64,000 bases of DNA from Rosistilla ulvae (lineage in GTDB: Bacteria; Planctomycetota; Planctomycetia; Pirellulales; Pirellulaceae): contig NZ_CP036261.1 of NCBI RefSeq assembly GCF_007741475.1, positions 4,899,798 to 4,963,797 on the forward strand. The letters are read 5' to 3'. The notes under the pieces were generated by a model. It was given only the letters and a program-made list of their open reading frames with translations, did no database searches and had not been told where the DNA came from. The position numbers were made by a program, and so were the translations under genes. Each line of letters opens with the position of its first letter. Positions within the stretch are counted from its first letter, which is position 1. Shown piece after piece: positions 8,557 through 18,213 of this stretch.

Positions 8557-9435
8557 CTATTTTACTTGCAAGCCTTGGTATGCCTTGTAGTAACGATGCC
8601 CGAATTCACGCATCGATGCGGCGTCGAAGTGGACGTTGTCGCTTTTCGGCGTCAGCCCATCGCTGGGCACAAAGGCGGTGAAGGGGACCGATTCGGGCAG
8701 ACCTCGATGCGCAGCATCGACCAATCGCTTCGAATCGCTCCATGGCCGATCGGGAAACTGGCCGAGTTGTCCAGCCAGGAAGGGAACCTCAGGAGCTTGC
8801 AGGTCGGCGCGGAATCGAGCGATCAGATCGTGAAGTTTTTCCTGGTAGCCCGGTGCGGATGATTTTCCCGCATCCGATTCTCCCTGGTGCCACATGATTC
8901 CTTTTAAGGTTCCCGCTGGGAGCGCCAGTTGCGTTCGCGCTTGGCAATCGTCCCACGGATGCGACTTTGTCTGTTTGTGGAACCCGCCCGGTTTCCAGAC
9001 GTTGATCGACGATCCGCCGACGGCGCAAGGGATCAGGCCGACGGTGACGCCGGGGTGATCGGCGGCGTAGTCCAACGCAAAGGTCTTCCCGAGCCCAACG
9101 CCCGCAATTCCTGGCTTATCAAAATGCAGCGGGTCTTTGGCCGGAACCCATTGGTTGGCTTTGTCGAACATCAACACTCGCGGGTCCGTCTTTTGGTCCT
9201 CAGCGGTTACCTTGCCTCGCCCGGCCATGTTCGATTGTCCGACCAGCAGGAACAGATGGAACTGCTGTGGATCTTTGGGGACAACAGCCGCGGGGGACGC
9301 CTTGTCCGATGCGGGATCTTCGCCTAATGAAGGAGCCGCGCTCGTCAGAAGACAGCAGAGTCCAAGGGCAAGTGTTGAGAAGAGTCGACGCGGCAGAGGC
9401 GTTCCGGTGAGCGGGGTGGGGATGATTGAAGTCAC
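8557..9435 (-). CDS. Secreted SASA-family (sialate O-acetylesterase-like) esterase
   Basis: This 292-residue protein begins with a signal peptide (RRLFSTLALGLCCLLTSAAPSLG) and continues with an SGNH-type esterase domain. The nucleophile is Ser68 in LLVGQSNMAGRGK; the middle block is MWHQGESDA; the acid/base pair is in SDNVHFD. This family (DUF303/SASA) removes acetyl groups from sialic acids, xylan and other glycans. The start used is a GTG at 9435; no better ATG precedes the signal peptide. It probably acts in the periplasm or outside the cell, in line with the other glycan-handling genes of the window. Confidence 0.85.
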   Translation of the reverse strand: MTSIIPTPLTGTPLPRRLFSTLALGLCCLLTSAAPSLGEDPASDKASPAAVVPKDPQQFHLFLLVGQSNMAGRGKVTAEDQKTDPRVLMFDKANQWVPAKDPLHFDKPGIAGVGLGKTFALDYAADHPGVTVGLIPCAVGGSSINVWKPGGFHKQTKSHPWDDCQARTQLALPAGTLKGIMWHQGESDAGKSSAPGYQEKLHDLIARFRADLQAPEVPFLAGQLGQFPDRPWSDSKRLVDAAHRGLPESVPFTAFVPSDGLTPKSDNVHFDAASMREFGHRYYKAYQGLQVK

Positions 9436-9495
9436 GAGCGCTGGAGTTCCTGTGAGTAGACGGGCTGGAAGGCGGGGACATTGTTTAGAGACAAG

Positions 9496-10002
9496 TTAGT
9501 TTGATTGACGCAAGTCGAGTTCCAAGATCGCAACGTCCAATTCGCGGTCGAACTTGTCTCCGACACCATGCATGATACCAACATCGCGGAACCCAAACCT
9601 GTGATGCAACGCGAGACTGGCTTGATTGGAGGCTTCGACTTTCGACAGCAGCACGCGGTGTCCGATCCGATGGGCTCGGTCGATCAGCGCGGCAAACAGT
9701 GCTTTCCCGACGCCCTGGCCGCGAAAAGGCTCACCGATCCAGACCGACACTTCGCTGGTGCGGTGGTATCCGCCGGCGGTCAGCGACCAGGGAGAAAGCG
9801 AGGCCCAGCCCATCAACGCCGCCGCCGGGTCTTCCGCTGCCAAGACGGGAAACGCGTCGGCGGTGTGCAGTTGCCACCACGCTTGCTGTTGCGCGGGCGA
9901 CAGCGGATCCAATTTGAAGGTGTTGACGCCGGTAAGGATTTCGTGATTCAAAATCTCGAAGATGGCATCCAAATCCGATTGGACCGCATCGCGAATGAGC
10001 AT
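9496..10002 (-). CDS. GNAT family N-acetyltransferase (phosphinothricin acetyltransferase-like)
   Basis: The 168-residue product starts MLIRDAVQSDLDAIFEILN, the standard GNAT opening. It carries the acetyl-CoA pyrophosphate loop in EPFRGQGVGKALFAAL and the downstream SNQASLALHHRFGFRDVG segment. The Pat/PPT branch has the same TFKLDPLSP and EVSVWI layout, so the substrate may be a small amine or amino-acid analogue. A TTG at 10032 would add ten residues; the ATG is preferred. The hairpin at 10027-10053 sits immediately upstream. Confidence 0.85.
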   Translation of the reverse strand: MLIRDAVQSDLDAIFEILNHEILTGVNTFKLDPLSPAQQQAWWQLHTADAFPVLAAEDPAAALMGWASLSPWSLTAGGYHRTSEVSVWIGEPFRGQGVGKALFAALIDRAHRIGHRVLLSKVEASNQASLALHHRFGFRDVGIMHGVGDKFDRELDVAILELDLRQSN

Positions 10003-10026
10003 GGTGAGCTTGCCGTGAAAACCTCC

Positions 10027-10053
10027 GAACAACGAAACTGCAGTTCGTTGTTC
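10027..10053. terminator. Intergenic hairpin between DUF1559 gene and GNAT gene
   Basis: The arms GAACAACGAA and TTCGTTGTTC pair perfectly over ten bases around a 7-base loop. It lies just after the stop of the DUF1559 gene in the transcribed direction. There is no long T tract, so intrinsic termination is possible but not certain. Confidence 0.5.
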
Positions 10054-10061
10054 GTCTCAAA

Positions 10062-11681
10062 TTAAAACGGCTCGACCACTTCGAGACCACCGCGAGTCAG
10101 CAATTTGTACCACAGCACGGGATCGATTTCCAAAGCCACAAATCGGACCGATCCATCGAGCATTGCAACGTGAAAGCCGCCGGGATGATGGCCTCCCAAA
10201 CCGCCAAGCGGATCGTTGGCGTCGTAGGTCCAATCCTCTGGGGCGGTCCAATCGACAGCCAACTCAGGCGAAGTCTCCACAAACATCACGGTGTTGCTGG
10301 TTCCATCGATGATGTCGCGGAAGCGGAGCGGATTATCGGACAACATCGACAGCCCTTTGCCCAGCGGGACTTGGTAGGCTGTTTTGCCAGGAACCTGAGG
10401 GCCGCTAGGGCAAGCAAACAAGGCGGGCATTCGCTCGGCCAAGGGGAGATTGTGCGGACTGTTCCATGGCTCGTCGAGCCGGAATTGCGAATACAATTCG
10501 TTCTGTTCCAGATACGGCAGCAACGCCACGCGCCAGCTGAGCAGCGGTTTCCCCTGTTTGTCGACGATGTTCGAAGGCAGCTTTTTATGCGTGTCGTGAT
10601 AATTGTGAACCGCTAACGCAAGCTGCTTCAGATTGTTTGAACAGGACATTCGCCGGGCCGCTTCGCGAGCCGCTTGGACCGCGGGCAGCAGCAGCCCGAC
10701 CAGCATGCCAGCCGATGCGACGTCGACCTGAATGTCGGAGGTGTTGATCACGATACTGCGGCCCTTGGCTTTGGGGCGGATCATGTCGAACAGCGTGTTG
10801 GTCAGGCGGACACCATAAGCTCGCATCGAATCGGCCACCGGGCCCTCTTCATTCAACAGTTGTGGAATCGATTGCAGTAGCGTATCGCGACCGTATAGAC
10901 GCGTCCGCTCGATCACCAATTCCATCTCTTCGGCCGAAACATCGTCGCTGGCGTTGAGTGTCATGTCGCCGGCGAAACCTGTTTCAGCTGCATAACGCAG
11001 TTCGATCGAATCGAGCAGCTCGGGCAATCGGCTCAAATCTTGCAGCTCTTCGGGTGCTTGCAGCAACGCCTGATTCACAAATCCCGACAAGACCGGCCGG
11101 ATCGGTTCGACCACGATCAGCGCCTGAGCCTGTCCGTTGTCGACGGTCTGGCTGACCAGATGCCCCAGCGGGCCGCCGGTGATCCGATCCGACAACATCT
11201 GCGTGACGAAATATTCGGTACCAAAGATCAATTGCGTTGGACTGATTTGATGCAGGACGGCGTTGGGGGGCGAGTTGGGGATCGTATAAAAAGTCTTTCC
11301 ATCGACGTCGCGTTTGTTCTCGCGGTCGATCACATTCGGATTCAGGCTTTCGATCGCGATCGGTTTGTCGAGCGTCGCCACGACACCAAACTCAGGACCG
11401 CCAGGGCCCGGCATGCCAATTACAAGACGAACCGTCAGTACATCGATCGGGTCGATCCCGACGTAGTGTATGCCGGCCGCCGATGCGACTTCGATCGGTG
11501 CCAACCGCATCGCGGGATCTTGCAGGATCGCTCGCGGATGGATCTGGATCATCGCGATCGCTTCGCCTGGAATGAACTCTTTGGACATCCGGCCATCGCT
11601 GGCGGGTTGTGCGACGGCGATTGAACCGAGGCCGGATAGCAAACAAAATTGAAAGAAGATCGAAAACGCAGCACGATTCAT
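10062..11681 (-). CDS. DUF1559 domain protein with a large N-terminal domain
   Basis: From the ATG at 11681 this is a 539-residue secreted protein with a signal peptide (FFQFCLLSGLGSIAVA). About 300 residues of unrecognised sequence follow. Then a pilin-like helix, LVGLLLPAVQAAREAARR, and the DUF1559 block (SCSNNLKQLALAVHNYHDTHKKLPSN; FRDIIDGTSNTVMFVE; GGFHVAMLDGSVRF) appear. Ordinary planctomycete DUF1559 proteins start with a type IV prepilin leader directly before that helix; here the helix is internal. DUF1559 is typical of planctomycetes and verrucomicrobia and has no settled function. It is downstream of the 809-residue lipoprotein gene on the same strand. Confidence 0.85.
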   Translation of the reverse strand: MNRAAFSIFFQFCLLSGLGSIAVAQPASDGRMSKEFIPGEAIAMIQIHPRAILQDPAMRLAPIEVASAAGIHYVGIDPIDVLTVRLVIGMPGPGGPEFGVVATLDKPIAIESLNPNVIDRENKRDVDGKTFYTIPNSPPNAVLHQISPTQLIFGTEYFVTQMLSDRITGGPLGHLVSQTVDNGQAQALIVVEPIRPVLSGFVNQALLQAPEELQDLSRLPELLDSIELRYAAETGFAGDMTLNASDDVSAEEMELVIERTRLYGRDTLLQSIPQLLNEEGPVADSMRAYGVRLTNTLFDMIRPKAKGRSIVINTSDIQVDVASAGMLVGLLLPAVQAAREAARRMSCSNNLKQLALAVHNYHDTHKKLPSNIVDKQGKPLLSWRVALLPYLEQNELYSQFRLDEPWNSPHNLPLAERMPALFACPSGPQVPGKTAYQVPLGKGLSMLSDNPLRFRDIIDGTSNTVMFVETSPELAVDWTAPEDWTYDANDPLGGLGGHHPGGFHVAMLDGSVRFVALEIDPVLWYKLLTRGGLEVVEPF

Positions 11682-11754
11682 CACATCCGCCTCGGCGTGA
11701 AAGGGTTTCAGAAAGAGGAGAAGAAGCGGTTATAAACGATCCCAAACGCGATTA

Positions 11755-14184
11755 CTACGGTTTCGCGGGCTCGCCAAAATCTTCCCCTAGCACCTGCACT
11801 TCGGGACGCATTCGCACGTCGCGCCGCGCCGCGGGAAGCGACGGATAACGAAGCGTTGCAACGACCACGGTTTCCGCCTGCACCTGGGATGCCTGTGGCG
11901 ATATCTCACAGCCCGACATACCACCAGCGATCCGTCCGATCAACCGCACTTCGCCTACCGGAAACTGCGTTTCACTTAAGACGAGCCGCATCAGTTGCTG
12001 CGATTCCTCGGGGACATCAGCCCCCAAAGCGACAGCACCAGAGATCGATTGAAATTTCAGTTCCACCGACTCGCCAGCCACCAGCGGTCCCAACGGCGCC
12101 GATTCCAGATCGCCCTGATCGCTGCGACGGACGACGGTGACGTCCTCCAGCTGCCAGATCGTGTCGTTCCGCAAGGTCGCTTGATCCTCATCCAGCGAGA
12201 TCGCTCCGCCCAACGCAACCATCTGTTCGGTATGCAGCAATTGCGTCTTGTTCGAAGGCACGTTGATCCCCTGCACCTGGACGCCTGCACTAAATCCCGA
12301 CCGAAAGCGAATCTGTTGTCCTGCGTCGGATCGCGTGCCACCGCTCATCGAGACCGGCGCCAACAGAGCTTCCCGGGTATCGAAATTCGCTTCATACGTT
12401 GTGCTCAGCGAGTTATACAACGCAAGATACCGGGTCAAATGCCCGCGATCATGTCCCCCTTGGATTTCCAACAGCGCGATCTCGCTGCGACTGCGGGCGA
12501 ACCCGATGTCCAATTGCGCCTGGCGCGCGATCCAAATCGCACCACCAGCAGCGATCACGGGAACCGCGATCCAAGCCCACTCCAGCCGGCCCAACAGACG
12601 GAAGATCGTGTAATTCAATGGCACCAAAATCGCCAGATACCAGATCAAACTGTTGGCGACAAAACGAGCCGGTGGAATCGAAATCCCCGCTGCTTGCTGC
12701 AAGTGGTCCCGAGCGACTGTCGAGACGCCGCTTTTTTCGTTCCAGGCACCGATGCCACCAAGCACATGCGGATCAAACCGTTCGCTGATCCAAGTCGTTT
12801 TTGTAGGTCGAGTCGTTCGTGAGCCCTCGATCGCGGCAGCCGTGTCGCTCAATAGACTCAGATCGCGGCTGAGTATCCGCAGGCCCGAGACCAATTGCGG
12901 ATTGCGGGTTTGCTTTTCCAGATCGTCGGCAAAAACCGTCTGCACCCCAAAATCCAACGGCCGGAAATCGCGCGGTGGACGGCGCAACAATGCTCCATTG
13001 TAAAACCCCGACGCGGCAGTCCATTTCCGCAACCAACCCGACGTCAGATCGAATCTTGTAATCACGACGTTTCCCCGACCGCTGTTCCTTTCGACCACCA
13101 GATCGTTGGTTCCAGCAACTTCACGGGCCCCGTCTCGCTTCGCGCCGCCAGCCCCCGGCATCGAATCGACCGCCGTCAATTGGTCGATCACCGCAGGCGT
13201 GGTGTCGGCGACCGTGGAGCGTTCGGAATCGACAGGCACCTGCCAGGTCTTCAGCAACGGCGCGAGCTCCGATCCGCTCAATTCGCTGCTGCCGGACGCT
13301 TCGATCGGCAACAGCGTCTGCAGTGGCGTGCCGCGAAAACTGGCTGCCGAGGCGGGCCCATTCACGATCACACGTCCGCCCCACGCGACCCAGTCGAGCA
13401 AGGCTTGCTGTTGATCGGCGGTCAGCGTTTCCGGACTCAGATCGTCCCACAACACATACGCGATCGAGGTCCATTGCAAAACGCTGTCCGGAACCGGGAT
13501 CACGCCGTCGGTGTCTGGGGCGACCATTCGATAGTGAACGTTTTGCTCGCTATCGGACAGGTCATCCGATCGCATCCGTTGCCAGTCGTCATCACCGAGA
13601 TAAGAAAATTCGGCCGGACGCGATGTCAGCACCACGAAGTAATACTGATAGGCTGGCATTGTATTGACTCGCGACTGCATGCCTTCCAACATCGCCCCCT
13701 GGCGGGAAACAAACGAACTCTGCAGCACGCTGCCGCGTTGTGCCTCGCCGGAATGAGGCGGCATGTACAGCCGCAAATCGAATCGTTTCTGCTGCCCTTT
13801 GGCAAGAGCTGCCGGACGCGAGAAGACCAAACTGTAATCGGTGTTGCCAACGGGCAACGGTCTCCTGTCGGCAGCCAGCGGTTCGATGTCAAGCACTCCG
13901 CGGTGATCCTGACGTGTCGCTTTAAGATCCTGGTACGCTGCCGTCCAATGCGCGGGCTTGACGTAGCTGAGGGGCGAATCTGCGTGGCCTGGCATCGTCC
14001 GCATGATACCGACAGCGATCTCGGGTTCGGCCGGATTCTCCTGTGGGTCGAGATCGTCGGTGCGCCGACAACCGTCACAACCGACGATGGGAAGAAAACA
14101 CAGCAACAACAACCAGAATCGGAGTGCGGAACAGGTCAGTAGACGACACTGACCATGCGACTGGCGCGGTATGATGATCGACAA
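11755..14184 (-). CDS. Large membrane lipoprotein of unknown function
   Basis: This 809-residue protein has an N-terminal lipoprotein signal (LLLLCFLPIVGC). At about residues 225-310 a segment (YVLWDDLSPETLTADQQQALLDWVAWGGRVIVNGP) resembles the glutamine-amidotransferase-like fold seen in BatA-type and related planctomycete proteins. Near residue 500 there are two or three membrane spans (NSLIWYLAILVPLNYTIF; AWIAVPVIAAGGAIWIA), followed by a beta-rich tail. It sits in a run of minus-strand genes with a vWA protein, a small L7/L12-like protein and a DUF1559 protein. That context suggests an envelope complex, but no function is known. Confidence 0.7.
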   Translation of the reverse strand: MSIIIPRQSHGQCRLLTCSALRFWLLLLCFLPIVGCDGCRRTDDLDPQENPAEPEIAVGIMRTMPGHADSPLSYVKPAHWTAAYQDLKATRQDHRGVLDIEPLAADRRPLPVGNTDYSLVFSRPAALAKGQQKRFDLRLYMPPHSGEAQRGSVLQSSFVSRQGAMLEGMQSRVNTMPAYQYYFVVLTSRPAEFSYLGDDDWQRMRSDDLSDSEQNVHYRMVAPDTDGVIPVPDSVLQWTSIAYVLWDDLSPETLTADQQQALLDWVAWGGRVIVNGPASAASFRGTPLQTLLPIEASGSSELSGSELAPLLKTWQVPVDSERSTVADTTPAVIDQLTAVDSMPGAGGAKRDGAREVAGTNDLVVERNSGRGNVVITRFDLTSGWLRKWTAASGFYNGALLRRPPRDFRPLDFGVQTVFADDLEKQTRNPQLVSGLRILSRDLSLLSDTAAAIEGSRTTRPTKTTWISERFDPHVLGGIGAWNEKSGVSTVARDHLQQAAGISIPPARFVANSLIWYLAILVPLNYTIFRLLGRLEWAWIAVPVIAAGGAIWIARQAQLDIGFARSRSEIALLEIQGGHDRGHLTRYLALYNSLSTTYEANFDTREALLAPVSMSGGTRSDAGQQIRFRSGFSAGVQVQGINVPSNKTQLLHTEQMVALGGAISLDEDQATLRNDTIWQLEDVTVVRRSDQGDLESAPLGPLVAGESVELKFQSISGAVALGADVPEESQQLMRLVLSETQFPVGEVRLIGRIAGGMSGCEISPQASQVQAETVVVATLRYPSLPAARRDVRMRPEVQVLGEDFGEPAKP

Positions 14185-14238
14185 ATGGGAATCCTCGTCG
14201 CAGCGGACGGCGCGTTTGGACGCAAGGTCGAGAACGAC

Positions 14239-14568
14239 CTACCAGCCCATCACCATGTTCGATTCGATGACCTTCCGCGCGGCATCCAGATCGGTCCCGG
14301 TTTGATTCATGTACAACCGGATCGCATGCACTTTGTCACCCGACGATTTTGCCAAACAATCGCGGGCCGTCACACAGGGATCCAATGTCGTCGTGGTGGT
14401 CAGCCCGAGGGCTCCCTTGGAAATCACCCAACTGTCACGAGGCCGTTTGGTCATGCGAATCACCGCATCGGTCGGGTAGGCATCGTCCACCACGGCCTGC
14501 GCCGCATCCTCATCCGCTGCCCACGTAATGATGATGTGGGCATTGGTTTCAATTTCAAACAACGGCAT
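14239..14568 (-). CDS. Small protein with an L7/L12 C-terminal-domain-like ending
   Basis: The 109-residue product starts MPLFEIETNAHIIITWA at 14568, with GGAGA about eight bases upstream; this decides against the longer open frame to 14652. The C-terminus KVHAIRLYMNQTGTDLDAARKVIE closely follows the pattern of the ribosomal protein L7/L12 C-terminal helix pair (K-x-AI-x-x-x-R-x-x-TG-x-x-L-x-x-A-K-x-x-VE). The N-terminal part is unrecognised. It lies 54 bases upstream of the 809-residue lipoprotein on the same strand. Whether it binds translation factors is unknown. Confidence 0.65.
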   Translation of the reverse strand: MPLFEIETNAHIIITWAADEDAAQAVVDDAYPTDAVIRMTKRPRDSWVISKGALGLTTTTTLDPCVTARDCLAKSSGDKVHAIRLYMNQTGTDLDAARKVIESNMVMGW

Positions 14569-14798
14569 CAAACTTGTCTCCGGGAACCATCGACCGACCA
14601 AACCAGCGGGAAGTAATGTCCCATGATATCGCGGCCTGGGCATCGAGTGCAATCAACCTGCACCCAAGCGGTAAACAACTTCAGCGAATCCTCGCGGCAA
14701 ATCACTTGGCCAGGACAACGGCTGATTCGGCCCCCAAGACCGCAGCGGCGCAAACGTCATCCGATGGGTGGGATACCGGGCAGCACACGCCGCCACCG

Positions 14799-16721
14799 CT
14801 ACAGTTTCGGCACTGGGCTGGGATTCTTCACGTCGACGATCGGCGTGTGATAATCGGCCCGCAAATCGACACCAAACCCGCGTGCTAGCTCCCATTTCGC
14901 CCGCGCCGCCCAAGGCGAACCGGGATGCGTCGAAACGACTTCGTTAAACAACACCTTAGCCCGATCGATATACGGCTTGGCGTCTTCGGTGCGAACCTTG
15001 CTGTTGGTATAGATATCCCAATGCACAAAGACCTTGCCCCCCTTCATTCGCGGGGCCGTCTTCGGATTCTTCAGGAACTCTTCCAACGCGACACCGTATT
15101 CGTACACCCGCGCTTGGTAGGCGATCAATTGAGCAAGAATGATATCGTAGTTGGCTTGCCAACGCGGATCGGCTTCTTGTTCGCGGAGCTTCTTGCCCTC
15201 GAGCAACGTCTTTTCCGCTTTGGCCATGTACTGCAGATGCATCTTCGCTTTTGCCTGCTCCTGCCGCACTTGCTGAACAAATTCGGCCGGTTTGGTCGAG
15301 AATTCGACGCGCAATTCGACAGCCTGCTGAGCCCCTTTCTGGTGCGGATTCAAATCTTGAATCACCTGCCAGATCAGCGTCCGCAGCGGGAACTGTTTGC
15401 GATCCGAAAACGCTTCGACCCGCGCTCGCAGATCGGGGCGATAGGGACGCAAAGCGTCTAGTTCGTATCGTTCCTTCTGCGTCCCAACGAGATTCGTTTC
15501 GACACTGGGCAACATAAAGAAGACACCGTTGGTTTCACGCGCCATCCGAGACTGTTCGTACGGGCCAAACCCGCTGCTGAATGCGTCGTACCGACGTCGG
15601 AAACCATTGGTTTGCAATTGTTCCGGAAAGGCGGTCTCGGGGCCGCGATCAACCTGCAACCAGTGAGTCCGTTTGGTTTGCGGGTGATTCCATCGGATGT
15701 AGGCATATGGATAACCAAAGACCGCTTCGCGGCCGAGCACAAAGATTTTGCACTTGGCTGCCTTGGCGACTTCGATCGCCTTTTCCATGTAGACGTCGTT
15801 ATTGCCCGAATCACCACTCTCATCGGTAACCAAGATCAACGCCATCTGGCGACCGCGGCGGGCCAGATCGCGATAGGTCGTGATCGCCGTTCCGACCGCG
15901 GCACACATCATTTCCTTCCCGCTCTGATCGACCGGCACTGCATCGATCGCTTGCCTCACTTTGTTGCGATCGCTTGTCGGTTTGTGCTGGGTATGATCGA
16001 TAAACCGCTCGCCATAACTGGTCACCGCGGTCAACAGCGCATCGCTGCCCGAGCCAACACGATCGTCGAGTCCCAGTTGTTCGTAGACGTTGTCGATACG
16101 ATCGCGGATCTCTTTTTGATCGTCTTTCATACTGCCCGATTGATCGAAACACCAAATGGCCAAGACGGGCCCCTTGTCGATCATCCAGATCAATTCTTGA
16201 GAGATCCGATCGATCGCTTGTTGATAGCTGTCGACGATATCGCGAGCTTCCCCTTTGACTTCGCCGTCGGGAACCGCAGCGATCAACGACATGCTGTTGG
16301 GCATCGCCACGGTGGGGGCGTCGATCGATATTTTCGAGGTGTTCGCCTTGGCAACCAAAGTCTGGTCCAGAGCCGGTTTACTGACGGCAGCAGGCGTGTT
16401 GCTAGTCATTCCCATCGCGGGGGCGGCGGTGAACAAAGCAACGTTTTCGGGTTGAACGATTTCGACTTCGGGCTCCAATTCGATCTCGACGGGCGGATCT
16501 TCGACCGTCGGCGTGGGGACAACCAAGATCTGAGAGATCACTTTGACCGGATCCTCGAAGGTGATCAGAGCCAGCGACAGCAAGATCACCATGTGAACCA
16601 AAGTCGAAACGCCGGTGGCCCCGAAACCGTGCAGCATGCCGCGAAACCCAGAAGCCACCGGCAAGCTATCGGTTCCGTCGGACGCCGGCGTAGCCGCGCT
16701 GAACTGCTGGGTATTTTCCAT
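14799..16721 (-). CDS. Membrane-anchored von Willebrand factor type A domain protein
   Basis: From the ATG at 16721 (GAGG about nine bases upstream) the product is 640 residues. A single membrane span (TLVHMVILLSLALITF, about residues 38-55) is followed by an acidic/proline stretch rich in PPVEIELEPEVE, a TonB-like linker. The vWA domain begins near residue 180, with the MIDAS motif DQSGSM and LVTDESGD. The C-terminal third contains helical, charged repeats ending in an HPGSPWAARAKWELARG segment like a TPR. vWA domains bind metals and protein partners. The partner is not evident, but it precedes the L7/L12-like and lipoprotein genes. Confidence 0.8.
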   Translation of the reverse strand: MENTQQFSAATPASDGTDSLPVASGFRGMLHGFGATGVSTLVHMVILLSLALITFEDPVKVISQILVVPTPTVEDPPVEIELEPEVEIVQPENVALFTAAPAMGMTSNTPAAVSKPALDQTLVAKANTSKISIDAPTVAMPNSMSLIAAVPDGEVKGEARDIVDSYQQAIDRISQELIWMIDKGPVLAIWCFDQSGSMKDDQKEIRDRIDNVYEQLGLDDRVGSGSDALLTAVTSYGERFIDHTQHKPTSDRNKVRQAIDAVPVDQSGKEMMCAAVGTAITTYRDLARRGRQMALILVTDESGDSGNNDVYMEKAIEVAKAAKCKIFVLGREAVFGYPYAYIRWNHPQTKRTHWLQVDRGPETAFPEQLQTNGFRRRYDAFSSGFGPYEQSRMARETNGVFFMLPSVETNLVGTQKERYELDALRPYRPDLRARVEAFSDRKQFPLRTLIWQVIQDLNPHQKGAQQAVELRVEFSTKPAEFVQQVRQEQAKAKMHLQYMAKAEKTLLEGKKLREQEADPRWQANYDIILAQLIAYQARVYEYGVALEEFLKNPKTAPRMKGGKVFVHWDIYTNSKVRTEDAKPYIDRAKVLFNEVVSTHPGSPWAARAKWELARGFGVDLRADYHTPIVDVKNPSPVPKL

Positions 16722-17187
16722 CGCCAATGCCTCGGTTATATAAGCTGCGGAACAGGTATCGCGTCGATCGATTGCGTCGACTCGAAAGTGCAAATCGACG
16801 CCCCTCCGATTGTAGCAGAACTTAACCGGCGATGAACAATCTCTTCACCTGGATCCCCTAGAAAACTCGCTGTGCATCGATACCGCACTGAACTGGCGGC
16901 CATCTTCCTCTGGACAGAACCGCCACACCACAAGACCACCTCCGCTTAGAGAGGCAAACTGGGGCAAGATTGCGGCGCAGCGAAATTAGGCAGCGACATC
17001 TCGCCCTACGGCAACGACCTGCCAACATCACAAGGAAACGCCCACAGTCACGTGTCGACGCTCTACCCGTTGCGACTTGCAAAATGGATTTGCCTCGGAC
17101 GAATTGACGCGCGCCTAGCCCGACGTTTTGAAACATGCGAGAATACAGAAGAACTGGAGTTCCTAACCTGCACTGAGGCGTGAAGCG
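16722..17187. other. Intergenic divergent promoter region
   Basis: This 466-base gap separates the minus-strand vWA gene from the plus-strand universal stress protein, so it must hold both promoters. No clear operator, hairpin, RNA gene or credible ORF was seen. Confidence 0.5.
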
Positions 17188-18096
17188 ATGCGTGTATTAC
17201 TGGCAACCGACCGATCGGAGTCTTCGGATTCGGCGACCGACTACTTAGAACATTTGCAATTTGTCGAACCGATGGCACTCAACGCGATAAGCTGCGTTCC
17301 GGTAACTGCATCGGTTGGTTTTTCTGGCCTTCCGCCGGTCGTCCAATCGGTGATGCAGGAAGAGGAATCATTGCTTCGCGAGCACTTGGGTTCGGTCTGT
17401 CGACGATTCGAGAATCGCGCCGAATCGACCGAACAGAACCTGGTCGTCGGACCTCCAGGCTATGAAATCCGCAGCGAGGCGGACAAATGGAACGCAGATC
17501 TGATCGTGATGGGAGCGCTCGGAAAATCGATGATGGAGCGGGTCGTGCTCGGCAGCGTTTCCGATTTCGTCGCCACCCACACATCCAGCAGCGTGCTGGT
17601 CGTTCGCCCACCGAAACCGGAACTTGCCGAAGAACCGCCGCGGCGAATCATGATCGCATTGGATGGATCCGAAGACGACAAACAATTGGTTGAATTCCTA
17701 CAATCAATCCGCTGGCCAACCAACGCGGAACTTCATCTGGTGCATGTCATCGAAGACCTAACGCTGTATCGCCAGGACTTGATCGAACACATGGATCAGC
17801 ACTGGAAACAGGAACGCGAGACCAGCGAACAACATGCCCACGAGATCCAGAAGACCACCGAAGGGGCGGTCGCTTCGTCCAAGACCGCTGTTATCGTCAA
17901 CGCGCACGTTGGTGAAGCGTTGGTCCAATATGCCGATCGACACCAATGCGATCTCATAATCGTCGGCGATCACCATCGCAACTTCTTGAATCGCATGTTG
18001 TTGGGCAGTGTTTCTCGTTTCGTGCTGCGATACGCCCACTGCAGCGTTGCGATCGCTCGCCAAAAACCGACGCCCGAACCAACGCCATCCAGCTAG
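17188..18096 (+). CDS. Tandem universal stress protein (two UspA domains)
   Basis: This 302-residue protein contains two UspA domains. The first (1-145) starts MRVLLATDRSESS and ends with the ATP-binding pattern GALGKSMMERVVLGSVS. The second (about 150-290) starts RRIMIALDGSED and has GDHHRNFLNRMLLGSVS, where the usual second glycine is replaced, so its nucleotide binding may be weaker. Such tandem proteins respond to energy or oxidative stress in many bacteria. GAGG lies 11 bases upstream of the ATG. The gene stands alone and ends at a strong terminator shared with the converging helicase gene. Confidence 0.9.
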   Translation: MRVLLATDRSESSDSATDYLEHLQFVEPMALNAISCVPVTASVGFSGLPPVVQSVMQEEESLLREHLGSVCRRFENRAESTEQNLVVGPPGYEIRSEADKWNADLIVMGALGKSMMERVVLGSVSDFVATHTSSSVLVVRPPKPELAEEPPRRIMIALDGSEDDKQLVEFLQSIRWPTNAELHLVHVIEDLTLYRQDLIEHMDQHWKQERETSEQHAHEIQKTTEGAVASSKTAVIVNAHVGEALVQYADRHQCDLIIVGDHHRNFLNRMLLGSVSRFVLRYAHCSVAIARQKPTPEPTPSS

Positions 18097-18213
18097 CGAT
18101 TCAAATTCGCGTCTCGCGCTTCGAACCTCCGCATCCGCAAGCCGCATGTAGACCGCGCCCACCTCTCTCGACCGGCGCGATATGATTCGCTTGGGCCGAT
18201 ACGGGGAAACAAA

